From: Hungatella_A sp034142505
GTDB lineage: Bacteria; Bacillota; Clostridia; Lachnospirales; Lachnospiraceae
Reading direction: 5' to 3'
Assembly: GCA_034142505.1 (NCBI GenBank)
Contig: JAWZDV010000012.1
Location: forward strand, 62,001-126,000
DNA length: 64,000 nt
This document shows, one piece after another, positions 36,419 to 45,667 of the stretch (positions within the stretch are counted from its first letter, which is position 1; each line of letters opens with the position of its first letter). The translations under genes were made by a program, and so were the position numbers. The notes under the pieces were generated by a model. It ran no database searches. It saw only the letters and a program-made list of their open reading frames with translations, and was not told the origin of the DNA.

Positions 36419-36844
36419 TTAACGAAACATATCTGTCTCTAAATCGCAATCCAGATTATCCATATAGGTAAATACATTATCCATATTACAAATTCTTGAG
36501 ATTTTTACAAGACCAGAAAATATTTCACTCCTAGAAAAGTTATATTTTCTCAGCTCCAAATCAGTCATTTTATTTATTTTATGATAGAATAAAATAGCAG
36601 CTTCTATTGCATCACTATTTTCATTATTATTATCCAACATCTCATAAATAAAATTTTCTGCTTCGCATATTTTATTTTGCTCTATTAACTTATATACCTT
36701 TTTATATACTGTATTTTGTGTTAAAGATATTTGTTCCAATTCATACATCGATATTTGCTCATCTTTGTATCCTTTGAGTAATCGTCTTATAAATAATCCA
36801 AGCAATTCTATTTGGCGTAGTAACCAGTCATCTTGATAGTACAC
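36419..36844 (-). CDS. DUF6483 family protein
   Basis: A 141-residue helical protein starting YYQDDWLLRQIELLG, the opening motif of DUF6483, a family of unknown function found in Clostridia. The best start is GTG 36844, since AGGAGG directly precedes it and would be inside the coding region of an upstream ATG (36859). It is very AT-rich. It lies with a flavin reductase and a truncated ABC transporter that look like leftovers of a peptide-related locus. Confidence 0.75.
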   Translation of the reverse strand: MYYQDDWLLRQIELLGLFIRRLLKGYKDEQISMYELEQISLTQNTVYKKVYKLIEQNKICEAENFIYEMLDNNNENSDAIEAAILFYHKINKMTDLELRKYNFSRSEIFSGLVKISRICNMDNVFTYMDNLDCDLETDMFR

Positions 36845-36952
36845 AAACCCCCTCCTCATCTTTGAAATATATTTATCAAGTTATTATAGATAAAAAATAA
36901 TGATTTTACAATATTTTTGCAGCAAAAGTATTAAAAGTTATCAAAAACAATA

Positions 36953-37663
36953 TTATTTTTTCAAAACAAAGTATTGCTCAAAAACATCGCAATACTTTTC
37001 TTTGTTTAGGTAACCTTTTTCTTCCCAATATTTACGTTCAAAAGAATCTTTAAGATGACCTTGTATGACCTTTTTTTGAGTACTAAAATAGTCCTCTTGT
37101 TGCTGTGATATTTCATAAGTTTTTTTTCTGATTTTTGAAATTAAATTTTTACTTATCACATCAATTACACTATTTATTGCTTCTTCCGACATAGTATCAT
37201 AAGTAATAGATATTTTTGCTAAAACAGATAAACCTAAATATTCCATAATTTTACTTAAATAGTTTGATACAAAAGAATTTCCGTTAGATGACGAAACCAC
37301 AATATTCACTCCAATTTTTCCTTTAAGGTGCATTAAATGTACCCAATATGTTAATCTATCAATAATATTTTTCAAATTTCCTGTGACATTATGAGCAAAT
37401 ACTGGTGATGCAATAATAATCAAATCACTGCTTTCTAATTCATTTTTAAGACATTCCATATCGTCTTTAACGTTGCAATGTCCTATATGAAAACAGTTTA
37501 AACAGCCAACGCATTCGGATATTGCAAAATTTGATGCCGTTTTTATAATAATCTCATTCTGTTCATTAATTTCTTTATCTATATTATCAATTATTTTATT
37601 TGTTAACGATAAGCAAGCCGACTTTTCTTGCCTATATGATGATACATAAGCAAATATTTTCAT
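36953..37663 (-). CDS. NAD(P)H-dependent FMN reductase, flavodoxin-like
   Basis: A 236-residue flavodoxin-fold oxidoreductase. MKIFAYVSSYRQEKSACL provides the phosphate loop, SECVGCLNCFHIGHCNVKDDM carries four cysteines typical of the iron-sulfur flavoprotein-like group, and ASPVFAHNVTGNLKNIIDRL is the flavin loop. Starts 25 bases after the ABC fragment stop. Such reductases accompany some RiPP and ABC exporter clusters; function here is unknown. Confidence 0.85.
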   Translation of the reverse strand: MKIFAYVSSYRQEKSACLSLTNKIIDNIDKEINEQNEIIIKTASNFAISECVGCLNCFHIGHCNVKDDMECLKNELESSDLIIIASPVFAHNVTGNLKNIIDRLTYWVHLMHLKGKIGVNIVVSSSNGNSFVSNYLSKIMEYLGLSVLAKISITYDTMSEEAINSVIDVISKNLISKIRKKTYEISQQQEDYFSTQKKVIQGHLKDSFERKYWEEKGYLNKEKYCDVFEQYFVLKK

Positions 37664-37688
37664 AATTCAGCACCTTCCATTTTTATTA

Positions 37689-38281
37689 TTATGATTTAAA
37701 CATCTGATAATAATACCCTTTTTTATTATATAGTTGTTCGTGATTCCCTACTTCAACTATCCGCCCTCCCTTAAGACAATAAATACGATCTGCATCAATT
37801 ATAGAAGATAGTCTGTGAGAGATAACTAATTGAGCTATTTTCATAGCTTTTAAATTATTGTATATATTTCTCTCATTCCATGAATCCAATGAGCTTGTGG
37901 CTTCATCCATAATTATTAACTCTGGTTTTGAAATAATGGCTCTTGCAATTGCCAATCTCTGTATCTGTCCTCCACTGATGTTTCCACCTTGTCCTGATAT
38001 TACTGTATTTAATTTCATCGGCATTTTTTCAATATCATCCAAAAGATTAACCATATTCAAGGCATCTTTCACTTCTTTTTCTGTTAAATTATTATTCATT
38101 GCAATATTTTCAAAAACTGATTTATTAAAAAAAACCGGGGTTTGTGGAACAACGGATATCAATCTACTAAAACTCTCACTTTTAACCGAAGAAAGTGGGG
38201 TATCATTTAGGAAAATTTCTCCTTCTGTAGGATCATAAAGTCCAGCAATAAGTTTAATTAGTGTTGTTTTTCCATTACGGA
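37689..38281 (-). pseudogene. ABC exporter ATPase domain, truncated by an IS
   Basis: The frame is open from 38281 with GKTTLIKLIAGLYDP (the end of Walker A), then SGQGGNISGGQIQRLAIARA (signature), LIIMDEATSSLDSW (Walker B) and VISHRLSSI. The transmembrane half and the first part of Walker A are missing, because IS sequence begins at about 38281. It resembles peptidase-containing or lipid ABC exporters. Non-functional as it stands. Confidence 0.85.
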
Positions 38282-38287
38282 CCAGGC

Positions 38288-38964
38288 TCAGCCCCGCCTC
38301 CTCTCTATTTCCTCGAGTTTTTTTAAGAAAGATGCCTCCATCTGTGCACGTTCTTTTTCTGCGCGAAGTAGTTTAACCTCCGCACGCAGCCGTTCCAGTT
38401 CACTCATTTCAGCTTCTGATTTACGTCGGCCACGTTTATCCTGAAGGCCATCGATGCCATTGGCTTCGTATTTAACCACATAGTTTCTGGCTTGTTGATA
38501 AGATATTTGATATTTTTCAGCAGTTTCAGCGTAATTATGTTCATGTGTAATGCAGTATTGGACAATTTCAACTCGTTCATCAAATGTGGTGTTTCTTCCT
38601 TGGTCATGATAGGGGTTCCTCCTGTTCCAGAAGATTTTAGTTCTTCATGACCATTATACTTCTTAATCCACTTTTGTAACTTACTTTTTGAACGAATACC
38701 GTACTTTTTACAGATATCTGTCTGAGAACCTTCTCCTGAAAGGTAGTCTTTTACAGCATTCATTTTTAATTGGGCTGAGTAACTCTTATAGTCTCTCATT
38801 AAAAATGCATCTTCGCCCATACTCTCATAATTAACGATCCATTGTTGCACGGAAGTCTGTGTTATGCCAAACTCATGGGCAATCATTCGTTGGCTTGCTA
38901 ATCCATCCAAATATCTCTGTACCGCAAATATTTTTTCATGTGCAGATATTTTCCTTTTAAGCAT
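38288..38964 (-). pseudogene. IS150-like transposase OrfA, frameshifted
   Basis: The N-terminal part (MLKRKISAHEKIFAVQRYL, two helix-turn-helix motifs) and C-terminal part (KYEANGIDGLQDKRGRRK, then a leucine zipper) are in different frames. One G seems to be missing near 38605 (in the run ACCAAGGAAGAAAC), where restored reading gives KGRNTTFDERVEIVQYCI. Since orfB is lost, the element cannot move by itself. Confidence 0.85.
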
Positions 38965-39050
38965 AGAAAATGCTCCCTTCCAAGTATCAAGTGTTTTTAT
39001 TATTTCACTTGTCTACCTAGAAGGGAGCATATCACCGGTAGATTATTTAT

Positions 39051-39069
39051 CTACTTTTGCAACAGCCCC
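39051..39069. repeat. 19-bp repeat, copy 2 (IS end)
   Basis: CTACTTTTGCAACAGCCCC, identical to 36278-36296; it is the outer end of the IS150-like element. Confidence 0.85.
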
Positions 39070-39111
39070 ATTCTCATTTTATGAATTCTTTAAAATCAGT
39101 AAGTCCGTTTC

Positions 39112-41433
39112 CTAATCACTGGTCATATAGCCAAACAGCTGTTTTAGCGCATAACGCCCTTCATAATCAATCACACACAGGTAATTGCCCCTGCTGATGA
39201 CCAGGAATTTCTCATAGGGGCGGATAATCTGGCTTCCATCGTTTGACTCATAGACTACCTTGCCGTTCCGTTTATCCAGCACCATGCTTCTGGAACCTCC
39301 ATTATCCAGGACATAGTAATTCCCATAAGGCCACCAGTTGCAGTTGGGATCGATCATGAGCGAAGTCTCCCCCTGGTAAATCCCGGAACCGGTGTCACCG
39401 GCTAAGTAGAACACGTCGCCGAAGAGATGGTGTCCATACATCAGATTTTTCACAGGAAGGTTAAACCTCTTTTTCGGGCTGCCGCCCTCCAAAATCAGCC
39501 TGTCACCGTCCGAATAGCCAAAATAACCGCCGTCCAGCACATACTCGAAGGGATGGCCGTCATCCGACATGATCACGGAACCATCCGTCCGGTGCACGGT
39601 GATGCCATCTTTATTCTCGATAACATAAAAGCTGTCCTGATCCGTAATATAGACACTGATTGTATCTTCCGGTCCTGTGACAACTCTGCTTTGCACCATG
39701 TCATAGATAAACTGATCACCGGTATCCCGCCAGTTTCCCTGCATCCACCTGCCGTCAAGACTCATGGTGCCAAAATTATATTTGCGTCCGTTTTCCAGCG
39801 AGTTCTGATTCAGCACAGGTTCCCCATACTCGTCAAATAAGGTAAACTCCTCATCATATCCGCAAGCCAGAAAATAATTCTGTATCACGTAGCCGTACTG
39901 ATATCTCATGTATTCTTTAAAATCAAGTGTTTTCACCACGTTGCCGTCTTGATCTGTAATGACAGCCGTGTCCTGTTCCCGGTCCAGATTCCAGATATGG
40001 GAGCCGGTCCTGTTGTCCGGCACCAGTTCCTCCTTTACGCCGTTTTCTTCCACCGTCAGCAATACCCGCTTGTCGCCGGTCTCCGTGCTCAGATAGCCAT
40101 TCAGCCTGCCTTCCTCATCATAATAGAGCGTCTCATAAACCGGCTGTACCGTCCAGGTGTGGTCCTGCAGATCGTAAAGGCCGCACAAACCTTTCTTTAT
40201 ATCCTCCATGATAACAGGCTTGGTGATATCCGCCATCTCCATACTGGAAGGAATCCGGACATTGTTGATCTTTTCCACCACGTTCATATTTCCATCCAGA
40301 CCGATCACGCCCTCGGTTCCAAATGCGTAATCACCATCTATCAGAAAACGTTCCTGGTCCGTAAACTCAATCCGGGCATCTCCGACAACCGTGCTGTCGC
40401 TAAAATCTGTATCCAGCGTGTTCTCCACATCCACCAGCCCCACATAGCCCAGACTCTCCACCAGGGTCTGGCCGTCATCGGTGGTCAGCCAGTCAAACAG
40501 GATGTGGGCGGCAGAATCCTCCGGCTCATCTTCCCGGATGGCGGCATAGAATTCGTTGACGTAAGGGTAAGTGCCATTCTTGATGGTTTTATTGTCCGGC
40601 ATCACACCATCCACCGCCATAAAACGCAGACCTGGCTTTTCGTACATGTTGCGGGCATAGAAATAAACGGAATATCCAAGGGCATTCTCCTGGTTGTTGT
40701 AGGAAGCCACTTTCTCAATCAATTCCCCCATCTCACTGATCGAGGCGGAGATTGGGGCCTCGGGGTCCATGGCGGTCCCCTGCATGACCAGTTTATCCAT
40801 CAGCGTCTGGCTCCCGGAACCTTCCGGACGTTGAAACGCTTCTATATTTTTGCCCGGTCCGCCCACCTCAGACCAGTTATGGATGCGGCCGCTGTAAATA
40901 TCCTTGATCTGCTGCCCCGTCAGGGAACGCACCGGGTTGCCCTCGTTGGCCATGAAAACCAGGGCGTCTTTCCCAATGGGTTTGATATTCAGCTTGACAT
41001 TCATTTCTTTCATCAAGTCGTACACGGATGGGGCAGGCTCATAGGCCAGCACCAGATCCGAACCGTACTGGTATATTAAACTATTGTAAGCATTGGTGGT
41101 CTTGGTATGTTCAATCGCCGTCTCCGCCTCCCTGGCCGTCGCGCCGGTCACCAGCTGATACAGGGCCTGGGACAGGGGCAGCGTCGCGGTGGAGCCGTCC
41201 ACCTTGGGATACTGCTCCGGTTTCATATGCGGGGCGGATATCTCCCCCACACCCTTCTCCGGCTCGCCGCCAGAGGGCTTGGCGGCAGACGTTTCCGTCT
41301 CTTCCAAGGCCGCCACAGGAGCGGTAACTGTGGGCGGCTCCTGATCACCGGCTTCCATCCGACAGCCGGCTAATATGGCTGTAACTGTAAGAGCCGTACA
41401 CAATAACAGAGCTTCTGCTTTTCCTTTTCTCAT
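39112..41433 (-). CDS. PstS-like lipoprotein with large C-terminal domain
   Basis: A 773-residue lipoprotein (lipobox LAGC, C24). After a low-complexity linker, residues about 75-350 form a phosphate-binding-type domain: VDGSTATLPLSQALYQLVTG, LVFMANEGNPVRSLTGQQIKDIYSGRIHNW, RPEGSGSQTLMDKLVM and NALGYSVYFYARNMY. The remaining 420 residues contain repeated YG/DG-rich strands resembling WG-type or beta-propeller repeats. PstS proteins are normally about 300 residues, so this is an unusual fusion. No pst transport genes are nearby, so a sensor or surface-binding role is possible. Confidence 0.8.
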   Translation of the reverse strand: MRKGKAEALLLCTALTVTAILAGCRMEAGDQEPPTVTAPVAALEETETSAAKPSGGEPEKGVGEISAPHMKPEQYPKVDGSTATLPLSQALYQLVTGATAREAETAIEHTKTTNAYNSLIYQYGSDLVLAYEPAPSVYDLMKEMNVKLNIKPIGKDALVFMANEGNPVRSLTGQQIKDIYSGRIHNWSEVGGPGKNIEAFQRPEGSGSQTLMDKLVMQGTAMDPEAPISASISEMGELIEKVASYNNQENALGYSVYFYARNMYEKPGLRFMAVDGVMPDNKTIKNGTYPYVNEFYAAIREDEPEDSAAHILFDWLTTDDGQTLVESLGYVGLVDVENTLDTDFSDSTVVGDARIEFTDQERFLIDGDYAFGTEGVIGLDGNMNVVEKINNVRIPSSMEMADITKPVIMEDIKKGLCGLYDLQDHTWTVQPVYETLYYDEEGRLNGYLSTETGDKRVLLTVEENGVKEELVPDNRTGSHIWNLDREQDTAVITDQDGNVVKTLDFKEYMRYQYGYVIQNYFLACGYDEEFTLFDEYGEPVLNQNSLENGRKYNFGTMSLDGRWMQGNWRDTGDQFIYDMVQSRVVTGPEDTISVYITDQDSFYVIENKDGITVHRTDGSVIMSDDGHPFEYVLDGGYFGYSDGDRLILEGGSPKKRFNLPVKNLMYGHHLFGDVFYLAGDTGSGIYQGETSLMIDPNCNWWPYGNYYVLDNGGSRSMVLDKRNGKVVYESNDGSQIIRPYEKFLVISRGNYLCVIDYEGRYALKQLFGYMTSD

Positions 41434-41551
41434 CGTCCTGCCTCCCCATTTCTCCCGAATCTATCCGGCTTGTCTGATAGCCATATAGTATCATATTCCG
41501 GGGCTGGGTGTATTACGAATTTTTTTATAAATTTCTTAAGGTTTTTGGCCT

Positions 41552-41845
41552 TTACCGTTTTTCCTTCAAATCTCCAATATAAAGAGTTTTACCGAGAGCC
41601 GCAAGCACCTTGAGAACCGTATTTAAATTCGGAACAGCCGTGCCATTTTCCATTCTGGCAATCACAGGCTGTTTCACCCCGCTTCTATTCTCCAATTCCC
41701 TCTGAGAAATCCCCTGTTCTTGTCTGACTTTTATCATCTCTCCAATCAAAGCTACTCTCAAATCACTTTCCACAATTTCTTCCGAAGTAAACAATTCCTT
41801 CCTGACATCCTCCCAGGAAGAGCCAACAGAACCGATCTTAGCCAT
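41552..41845 (-). CDS. HigA-like XRE-family antitoxin
   Basis: A 97-residue helix-turn-helix protein: GEMIKVRQEQGISQRELENRSGVKQPVIARMENGT is the XRE domain, and LKVLAALGKTLYI is its usual end. ATG 41845 fits GAGGAG 8 bases upstream. It follows a broken HigB-type toxin gene, whose C-terminus it overlaps, so it is probably an orphan antitoxin kept as a regulator. Confidence 0.85.
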   Translation of the reverse strand: MAKIGSVGSSWEDVRKELFTSEEIVESDLRVALIGEMIKVRQEQGISQRELENRSGVKQPVIARMENGTAVPNLNTVLKVLAALGKTLYIGDLKEKR

Positions 41846-42050
41846 AAAAACCACTCCTCTCTTTAAAATCTGCTAATTCACGCTTCGCTTTTTTTATTTC
41901 TCTGGCAGGGGTCTTCTGCGTCTGCTTCACAATCATTCACTTTATTCAGTTTAATTCGACTATCTTTCCCCCTTGGTTACTAAGTCCTTTCAAATACTCC
42001 AGAACCGGCTCCCGGCCTCTGCTGTCACGATAAAAAATAATCTCGTGCAA
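41838..42050 (-). pseudogene. HigB-like toxin, internally deleted
   Basis: GGAGGG and TTG 42050 open a frame reading LHEIIFYRDSRGREPVLEYL, the start of RelE/HigB-type (phage-derived Gp49-like) toxins, but it stops at 41946 after 34 codons. In the same frame the usual C-terminus reappears as IVKQTQKTPAREIKKAKREL and ends at 41838, overlapping the antitoxin start. The middle, about 50 residues including catalytic positions, is missing. No ORF of normal length remains. Confidence 0.8.
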
Positions 42051-42275
42051 TGAACTCCCTCCGTTTCAATGATACTTTAAAGTTATCAGTTTTTATTTTT
42101 GCAGACAATGGCGGTAACGATTATATTTGAATAGTTCTTTTTACTTAATTATAAATTGGAATAACATTTGAAATAAAACTCGATAAGAAGATTTCTTCTA
42201 TGATATCTGAATTGATTTAATTACATTTACATATTCCATCACGATCTGCTTCTTTAGCATACCATACACAGCGTA

Positions 42276-42322
42276 AAAAAGCCAGCATAGCGTCTCAAAA
42301 AAAGACCCCATGCCAGCTTTTT
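42276..42322 (-). terminator. Terminator of the LIV-type/catabolic operon
   Basis: Arms 42276-42288 and 42310-42322 pair except for a 2x2 internal loop. On the minus strand the stem ends in a run of T, 10 bases after the URO-D-family stop codon. Confidence 0.85.
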
Positions 42323-42331
42323 CTCTTCCGT

Positions 42332-43402
42332 TTAATCGCGAGGCTCCATCTTCTCATTATATTCATCCACCACTTCCCGCAGCAGATGGACGTGCTCTAA
42401 GTCGATATCCAAAGGGAGGGAACAGCCGGGAGCGAAGATGAAGCGGTTGTCGCCGGACTCGGCAGCGGCGGTTTCCAAGCGGGCTTCGAAACGGGCTTTG
42501 ACTTCTTCGCGGGTGCCGTAGTAATCGGTGAACTGGTCAGTGCCTGTGATGAGGATTTTGTTGGTAAGTTCACGGACTTTTTTGACAGTAAAGCGCTCCT
42601 CCTCCGGCACATTGCCAGGGGTGTTTTCCCAGCTGATGGCCTGAACATCGTATTGATCGAACTTGTCCATAAAGAGATTTTTAACGCCGTGGACATGAAC
42701 CATGTTGAACCAGGTGCGTTCCTTGACTCGGGCCAGGAGCTGTTCGTCGAAGGGGCGGCAGAAACGTTCAAATTCCTCTTCTGATAAAATGTCTCCATTG
42801 CTGTAACGGGTGGCGAAAAAGAAACCATCTGCTCCTGCATCCATATAGGCGTCTACCAGCTGGAGCTCTGTCTGGACAAATGCCTTCAGCATTTTCTCCA
42901 CGGCATCCGGGTAGTTATCCATGTAATAACGGGTTTTCTCGATGCCGCCGCAGAACTCCGGTATGGTATGGGCGGGCAGGAAAATCGTAGGGATAACCGG
43001 CACTGTCCCCTTGTAATGGCTGCTGAGAGCTTTGACAACTGCCACCTCCCTCTGATAAACCGGGTTTTCGGCCACATTTATAACCGGGAACTGCTCCATA
43101 TCTTTTTCGCTTTGGATCAAATAGCTGTTAAAATGCATAATCTGCTTGGTATGCAGTTTTTCCGGCGGAATATTTTCTGAAAGGTACTCGATATCGGAGC
43201 CGTAGGCCTCCTGGTTGTAAACTCCGTTTGGCATCATTTTAATAAAATCCCATCGGTTGTAATCCGTCAATTCTATAATCCGCGCGGCAAATTCTTCCGT
43301 GCTTTTCCGGTCCACCTCCGGCGTATGTACCCAGCCACTGGCTCCTACATGGGATACGTGCTTCTTCTCCAGCATTTCCCTCATACGCTCTGCTGCATTC
43401 AT
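42332..43402 (-). CDS. URO-D/MtaA-family methyltransferase-like protein
   Basis: A 356-residue protein of the uroporphyrinogen decarboxylase superfamily. In the corrinoid methyltransferase branch (MtaA, CmuA) a zinc is held by a His-x-Cys or His-x-His and a distant Cys: here MVHVHGVKN and FAPGCSLPLDI could serve. No haem genes or corrinoid protein are near. It is the last gene of the operon with SDR, amidohydrolase and LIV importer, so a role in breaking down a methylated or aromatic-like substrate is conceivable but unproven. Confidence 0.78.
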   Translation of the reverse strand: MNAAERMREMLEKKHVSHVGASGWVHTPEVDRKSTEEFAARIIELTDYNRWDFIKMMPNGVYNQEAYGSDIEYLSENIPPEKLHTKQIMHFNSYLIQSEKDMEQFPVINVAENPVYQREVAVVKALSSHYKGTVPVIPTIFLPAHTIPEFCGGIEKTRYYMDNYPDAVEKMLKAFVQTELQLVDAYMDAGADGFFFATRYSNGDILSEEEFERFCRPFDEQLLARVKERTWFNMVHVHGVKNLFMDKFDQYDVQAISWENTPGNVPEEERFTVKKVRELTNKILITGTDQFTDYYGTREEVKARFEARLETAAAESGDNRFIFAPGCSLPLDIDLEHVHLLREVVDEYNEKMEPRD

Positions 43403-43501
43403 ATTTTATTCTCCTTTCTTATACGTACTTTTTCGTCTCTCAGTATCACCTATTCCGTCCCGTTTTTCTCTTTCTACTGATCTGTCATCTCCCCCTAATA
43501 C

Positions 43502-44296
43502 TCAGGCCTCCAGCCGTTCCCTCTCGCGGAAGGAATAATCCGGATTCAGTGTAATAAACCGGCCGCCCGATACTTCCAGCGTCACGCCTGTCATGAAGGT
43601 AGAACCGTTTCCACACATGAACACAACTGGTTTCGCACACTCCTCCACTCTTCCCGTGCGCTGCATCAGTGTCCCTGCGCAGATATTGTCCAGCACATCC
43701 TGCGGGGTATTCTCCGTATTGAATTCTGTCATGATATATCCGGGCATCACGCAGTTTACGCGGACTCCATAAGCCGCGTACTCGCCAGCCATCGTGATTG
43801 TCAAATTATTAACAGCTGCCTTCATTGGCCCGTATAACGTGGCTTTTCCAGTCGTAGGACAGCGGGCGCTTAATGAACTGATGTTGACAATCGACCCGCC
43901 ATGATGTTTCATGGACCGGAATGCGGCCTGACAGCCAAATGCCGCCGATTTAAAGCACACCCCGTAAATCCGCTCCATTAGCTCATCGGTATACTCCTCC
44001 CCATCCTTGGTCAACTGCGCCCCAACATTGTTGACCCAGCAGTCAATCCGTCCGAACCGCTCCACCACGTTCTGTCCAAATGCATACACCTGGGCCTCCT
44101 GGCTCATATCCACAACTTCATAATACACTTCGCCGGATTGTGCGAGAAGTTTTGCCGCCTCCTCCGTCTCGCCCTCATTTCTGGCACAGATGGCTACTTT
44201 GGCGCCTTCCTGAATCAGTTCCCTGGCAATCCCCAGCCCAATTCCTTTACTTGCGCCGGTCACCACCGCCACTTTTCCCTTTAAACCTAAATCCAT
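43502..44296 (-). CDS. Short-chain dehydrogenase/reductase
   Basis: A 264-residue Rossmann oxidoreductase: TGASKGIGLGIA (residues about 14-25) binds NAD(P), NNVG follows, the catalytic serine is in NISSLSAR and the tyrosine-lysine pair in LYGPMKAAV (YxxxK). Classical SDR length. It probably oxidises an alcohol or sugar derivative imported by the LIV-type system; substrate unknown. It lies 49 bases after the amidohydrolase stop. Confidence 0.93.
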   Translation of the reverse strand: MDLGLKGKVAVVTGASKGIGLGIARELIQEGAKVAICARNEGETEEAAKLLAQSGEVYYEVVDMSQEAQVYAFGQNVVERFGRIDCWVNNVGAQLTKDGEEYTDELMERIYGVCFKSAAFGCQAAFRSMKHHGGSIVNISSLSARCPTTGKATLYGPMKAAVNNLTITMAGEYAAYGVRVNCVMPGYIMTEFNTENTPQDVLDNICAGTLMQRTGRVEECAKPVVFMCGNGSTFMTGVTLEVSGGRFITLNPDYSFRERERLEA

Positions 44297-44345
44297 GTCA
44301 TTACCTCCTTCATACAGCCCTTCAGTTTTACTTGTATTTTATTAT

Positions 44346-45545
44346 TTATGCTTTATTTTTCCCATCCAGCATTTCATGTACTTTTGAATAACACTCCAGA
44401 GCATTCTGGAATTTTACCATCTCCGCCACTTCCCGTATTCTTCGCTTTGTCAGATACCCTTCCGCCTCCATCCATTCCAGCAGCTTATAAAACTGTCTCT
44501 GAAAATGACGGTACGCAAACCAGGAAACCTCCGGAAACATCACGCCGTCGCTTCCATACATGACCTTGCTCAGCGGGGCCCTCTCCAATAGCGCCGCCAT
44601 CCGCTCCACTCCTTTTACACTGCTCAGATAAAATGTCCCCGAAAAATCCGTATACACGTTATCAAACTGCGCCACCAGATAGCTGGTGTCCTCCTCATGG
44701 GGATGCCCCCCATGGAGCAGCACAATTTTTACCCGGTTTTTCACCCGCTCATCCTTTAAAAACTCCATCAGATGAATGGGATTCTGGGTGGCGATATCAA
44801 TGTAATTACCGCCGCCGGCCCCAGTATGAATCTGAATCGGTATCCCATACTCCTCCGCCACATCCGTGCCGACCAGCAAAATAAAATTGCCCAGCCGTTT
44901 CCGGTCCCACGCTTCCGCCTGGCCGCACCGAATCCGTTCATAAGCCTTCTCCGCCTCTGCCCGGCTCACAATCTCCACTCCCAGTCCTCCCGTGTAGGCC
45001 GCACAGGATTTCAGTCCAACCGCCTGTTCCCTGTCCACTTCCTGTCGGAGTCCATCCTGGAATGCCGCAAAAAACTTTGCAAACGTCTCCTCCGCCTTCA
45101 CCGCCAAATCCAGCGCTTCGTCCATCACCCGGTCTATTCTGACTATGGAACAATAGTTTCCTTCCGGCAGAGACGCATTAAAATAGTCCGTCTCCTCCCT
45201 GCTGTACCTTGCCCCGCCAATGGGACTTCCAATTTCCAGACAATACATCAGCACGTTCTGATCCCGGATCAGTTTCCGGTAATATCCCTGCGGGTCCGCC
45301 AGATACCGCCGGTGCCGCTCGGCTTCCACCAACTCCACCGGTACGTCCTCCGCCATCTTAAACTCCTTCCGAAGTTCTTCCATCACCATTTGGAACAGAA
45401 TTGTCTGCCGCCCGTGATACGCCTGGTTCTCTCCATCGATATAACCGCCGCCCAGATTGCTAAACTCCGGTGCCCGGTCCGGATGCACCCGGTGTACATG
45501 AGTATCAATCAAAGGAATCTTCTCAAACTCCTGAAACTCCATCAT
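44346..45545 (-). CDS. Amidohydrolase-superfamily protein
   Basis: A 399-residue TIM-barrel hydrolase of the amidohydrolase 2 type. IPLIDTHVHRVHP gives the HxH metal pair near residue 15, IQIHTGAGGG and LLHGGHPHEED supply later histidines, and MYGSDGVMFPE the aspartate. Members hydrolyse lactones, decarboxylate acids or dehydrate sugar acids. With the adjacent SDR and the DUF4432 protein it might open a lactone made by dehydrogenation of a sugar, as in non-phosphorylated sugar pathways; this is inference. Confidence 0.88.
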   Translation of the reverse strand: MMEFQEFEKIPLIDTHVHRVHPDRAPEFSNLGGGYIDGENQAYHGRQTILFQMVMEELRKEFKMAEDVPVELVEAERHRRYLADPQGYYRKLIRDQNVLMYCLEIGSPIGGARYSREETDYFNASLPEGNYCSIVRIDRVMDEALDLAVKAEETFAKFFAAFQDGLRQEVDREQAVGLKSCAAYTGGLGVEIVSRAEAEKAYERIRCGQAEAWDRKRLGNFILLVGTDVAEEYGIPIQIHTGAGGGNYIDIATQNPIHLMEFLKDERVKNRVKIVLLHGGHPHEEDTSYLVAQFDNVYTDFSGTFYLSSVKGVERMAALLERAPLSKVMYGSDGVMFPEVSWFAYRHFQRQFYKLLEWMEAEGYLTKRRIREVAEMVKFQNALECYSKVHEMLDGKNKA

Positions 45546-45667
45546 ATCCTATCCCTCCATCTTCCCAGCCTCATGCCCGTGCCATCTTCACATGGATTCC
45601 ATCAACAGCCCGATTCCAGGTCCTTTCCACATGGATTTATGACAACCTGCACCGCCTCCAAACCTGC

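Larger units (their letters stand above)
38281..39069 (-). mobile_element. IS150-like (IS3 family) element, partial
   Basis: Contains only orfA; no orfB remains to the left, where the ABC gene fragment begins. The right end matches the 19-bp repeat at 39051-39069 shared with the IS1182-like remnant. It separates the AT-rich peptide-locus remnant from the lipoprotein gene. Confidence 0.7.

Noticed and set aside
39949..41079. A 376-codon open frame on the plus strand
   Set aside because: It lies fully opposite the PstS-like lipoprotein gene, has no ribosome site and has no recognisable domain.
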